Shown: piece by piece, positions 5,074 to 6,737 of the stretch
Layout of the letters: every line of letters starts with the position of its first letter
Numbering within the stretch: position 1 is the first letter of the stretch
Assembly (NCBI GenBank): GCA_028225715.1
Contig: JAOIXS010000033.1
Coordinates: forward strand, 1 to 6,737
Reading direction: 5' to 3'
Length of the DNA stretch: 6,737 bases
Source: Candidatus Pelagibacter sp.
GTDB lineage: Bacteria > Pseudomonadota > Alphaproteobacteria > Pelagibacterales > Pelagibacteraceae
Notes under the pieces: model-generated
The model's database searches: none
What the model was told of the DNA's origin: nothing
What the model saw: only the letters and a program-made list of their open reading frames with translations
Translations under genes and position numbers: made by a program

Positions 5074-6477
5074 ATGCCTTTAACTCTTTACAATAAAATT
5101 TGGAATGATCATTTAGTAGATCAACAAGATGATGGTACAGCACTATTATTTGTTGATCGACATTTAGTACATGAAGTTACAAGCCCACAAGCTTTTGAAG
5201 GATTAAGAAACTCTAATAGAAAAGTTAGACAACCTGGCTTAACACTAGCAGTTGCAGACCATAATGTTCCAACTACCGATAGATCTAAAGGAATAGCAGA
5301 TGCAGAATCTAAAATTCAAGTAGACACATTAGAAAGTAATTGTAAAGAATTTGGAGTTCAATATTTAGGAATGAACGACAAGAGACAAGGAATTGTTCAC
5401 ATAATTGGTCCAGAACAAGGTTTTACACAACCTGGTACAGTAATTGTTTGTGGAGACAGTCACACAGCAACACATGGTGCATTTGGTGCTTTAGCATTTG
5501 GAATTGGTACCTCAGAAGTAGAGCATGTTTTAGCAACACAAACATTAGTTCAAAAAAAAGCAAAGAATTTTAGAATTAATGTTAACGGAAAACTTCCTAT
5601 TGGCGTTACCTCTAAAGATGTAATTTTACAAATTATAGGAAATATTGGAACTGCAGGAGGAACAGGATCGGTCATTGAATATGCTGGCAGTCTAATTTCA
5701 TCTTTAAGCGTAGAGCAACGAATGACTATTTGTAATATGACTATTGAAGGAGGAGCACGAGCAGGATTAATTGCTCCAGATGAAAAAATATTTGAATATT
5801 TAAAAGGTAAACCGATGTCTCCAAAAAATGAAAATTGGGATAAGGCTATGAAATATTGGGAAAGTTTAAAAACTGATGATGGAGCTAAATTTGATAAAGA
5901 AATCAACTTAGTGGCAGAAGATATTTTACCGATGATTACTTGGGGAACCTCTCCACAAGATGTAATCACTATAGATGGCAAAGTTCCGAACCCTAAAAAT
6001 GAAAAAGATGAAGACAAAAAGAACTCTTTAGAAAGGTCTTTAAATTATATGGGCTTAGAGGCTGATACATTGGCTACAGATATTAAGATTGATAAGGTTT
6101 TTATAGGAAGTTGCACAAATGGTAGAATTGAAGATTTAAGGGAAGCTGCCCAAATATTAAAAGATAAAAAGAAAGCGTCCCATGTTCATGCAATGGTTGT
6201 TCCTGGCTCAGGCTTAGTTAAAGAGCAAGCAGAGCAGGAAGGCTTAGATAAAATATTTATAGCTTCAGGTTTTGAATGGAGAGAGCCCGGCTGTTCTATG
6301 TGTCTTGCAATGAATGCGGATAAGTTAAAACCAGGAGAAAGATGTGCCTCAACTTCAAACAGAAACTTTGAAGGAAGACAGGGTAGAGGTGGCAGAACAC
6401 ATTTAGTAAGTCCTGGAATGGCAGCTGCAGCTGCAATTTCTGGAAACTTGGATGATGTTAGAAAGTATCAAAACTAA
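5074..6477 (+). CDS. leuC: 3-isopropylmalate dehydratase large subunit
   Basis: LeuC is the [4Fe-4S] subunit of isopropylmalate isomerase, an aconitase-family enzyme that converts 2- to 3-isopropylmalate in leucine synthesis. The 467 residues are full length. The three cluster-binding cysteines are present: Cys347 in GSCTNGR and Cys407 and Cys410 in PGCSMC. Other family motifs are YNKIWNDH (6-13), DHNVPT (62-67), [12 protein letters not shown] (127-138), [14 protein letters not shown] (224-237) and [20 protein letters not shown] (428-447). The start at 5074 is the natural one, since family members begin a few residues before LYxKIW. It follows nine T bases and has no Shine-Dalgarno sequence. 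leuD begins one base after its stop, which fits expression as a heterodimer. Confidence 0.97.
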   Translation: MPLTLYNKIWNDHLVDQQDDGTALLFVDRHLVHEVTSPQAFEGLRNSNRKVRQPGLTLAVADHNVPTTDRSKGIADAESKIQVDTLESNCKEFGVQYLGMNDKRQGIVHIIGPEQGFTQPGTVIVCGDSHTATHGAFGALAFGIGTSEVEHVLATQTLVQKKAKNFRINVNGKLPIGVTSKDVILQIIGNIGTAGGTGSVIEYAGSLISSLSVEQRMTICNMTIEGGARAGLIAPDEKIFEYLKGKPMSPKNENWDKAMKYWESLKTDDGAKFDKEINLVAEDILPMITWGTSPQDVITIDGKVPNPKNEKDEDKKNSLERSLNYMGLEADTLATDIKIDKVFIGSCTNGRIEDLREAAQILKDKKKASHVHAMVVPGSGLVKEQAEQEGLDKIFIASGFEWREPGCSMCLAMNADKLKPGERCASTSNRNFEGRQGRGGRTHLVSPGMAAAAAISGNLDDVRKYQN

Positions 6478-6478
6478 A

Positions 6479-6737
6479 ATGCAAAAATTTAATTTACTTA
6501 CAAGTATCCCAGCATATTTACCAATAGTAAATATTGATACAGATATGATTATTCCAAAACAATTTCTTAAAACGATTAAAAGAACAGGGTTAGGAAAAAA
6601 CTTATTTTTTGAAATGAGATATGATGATAATGGAAATGAAATTAAAGATTTTATTCTAAATCAAGAACCTCATAATCAATCAAAAATATTAATTGCAGGA
6701 AAAAACTTTGGCTGTGGTTCATCAAGAGAACATGCGC
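6479..6737 (+). CDS. leuD: 3-isopropylmalate dehydratase small subunit, partial
   Basis: This is the 5' part of leuD, cut by the window edge after 86 codons plus one base; the full protein is usually about 200 residues. The translation begins [20 protein letters not shown]. It shows the family motifs [14 protein letters not shown] (18-31), [11 protein letters not shown] (39-49) and the active-site loop [13 protein letters not shown] (74-86). LeuD forms the swivelling domain that closes over the LeuC cluster and substrate. It starts one base after the leuC stop with no separate ribosome-binding site, so translational coupling is likely. Confidence 0.95.
   Translation, partial: MQKFNLLTSIPAYLPIVNIDTDMIIPKQFLKTIKRTGLGKNLFFEMRYDDNGNEIKDFILNQEPHNQSKILIAGKNFGCGSSREHA

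Noticed and set aside
5550..6017. A 155-codon minus-strand open frame within leuC.
   Set aside because: leuC is a strongly supported full-length enzyme gene here, and the antisense frame shows no domain or ribosome-binding site.

Overview
The window is a compact, AT-rich stretch of bacterial chromosome that looks like an alphaproteobacterium of the SAR11 (Pelagibacterales) type. The signs are the low GC content, gaps of a few bases between genes, the alphaproteobacterial form of the Ffh G4 motif (TRxDGDxRGG), a short FtsY with no acidic A domain, and the run ffh-rpsP-trmD-rplS-leuC-leuD. The lineage is inferred from these features and was not tested by a database search. No mobile element, tRNA, rRNA or CRISPR array was found. 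Every gene is a housekeeping gene.

Layout. Bases 1-31 are the short region downstream of ftsY and hold no recognisable gene. On the minus strand, dapF (1773 to 949) and ftsY (949 to 32) form a two-gene unit that overlaps by one base (TAATG). A divergent intergenic region follows (1774-1932, about 160 bp). It holds a good -10 element for dapF, a weaker promoter candidate for ffh, and three consecutive hairpins that would lie in the ffh mRNA leader. On the plus strand run ffh (1933-3291), rpsP (3305-3856), trmD (3865-4551), rplS (4568-5062), leuC (5074-6477) and the first 86 codons of leuD (6479 to the window edge). All lie within 16 bp of each other, so they probably form one operon or an overlapping set of transcripts.

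How the genes fit together. Ffh and FtsY are the two partner GTPases of co-translational protein targeting, the SRP protein and its membrane receptor, and they are encoded back to back around one regulatory region. rpsP, trmD and rplS are three of the four genes of the classical trmD operon: ribosomal protein S16, tRNA m1G37 methyltransferase and ribosomal protein L19. rimM is missing from its usual place. leuC and leuD encode the two subunits of isopropylmalate isomerase for leucine synthesis. dapF serves lysine and peptidoglycan precursor synthesis.

The most interesting items are the structured ffh leader, the repeat-built Ala/Pro/Glu/Lys tail of S16, a strong hairpin early in the trmD coding sequence that could hold down its translation, and an A-tract/T-tract dyad between rplS and leuC. 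I see no new multi-gene system here. The ffh leader is the best candidate for an under-described element.
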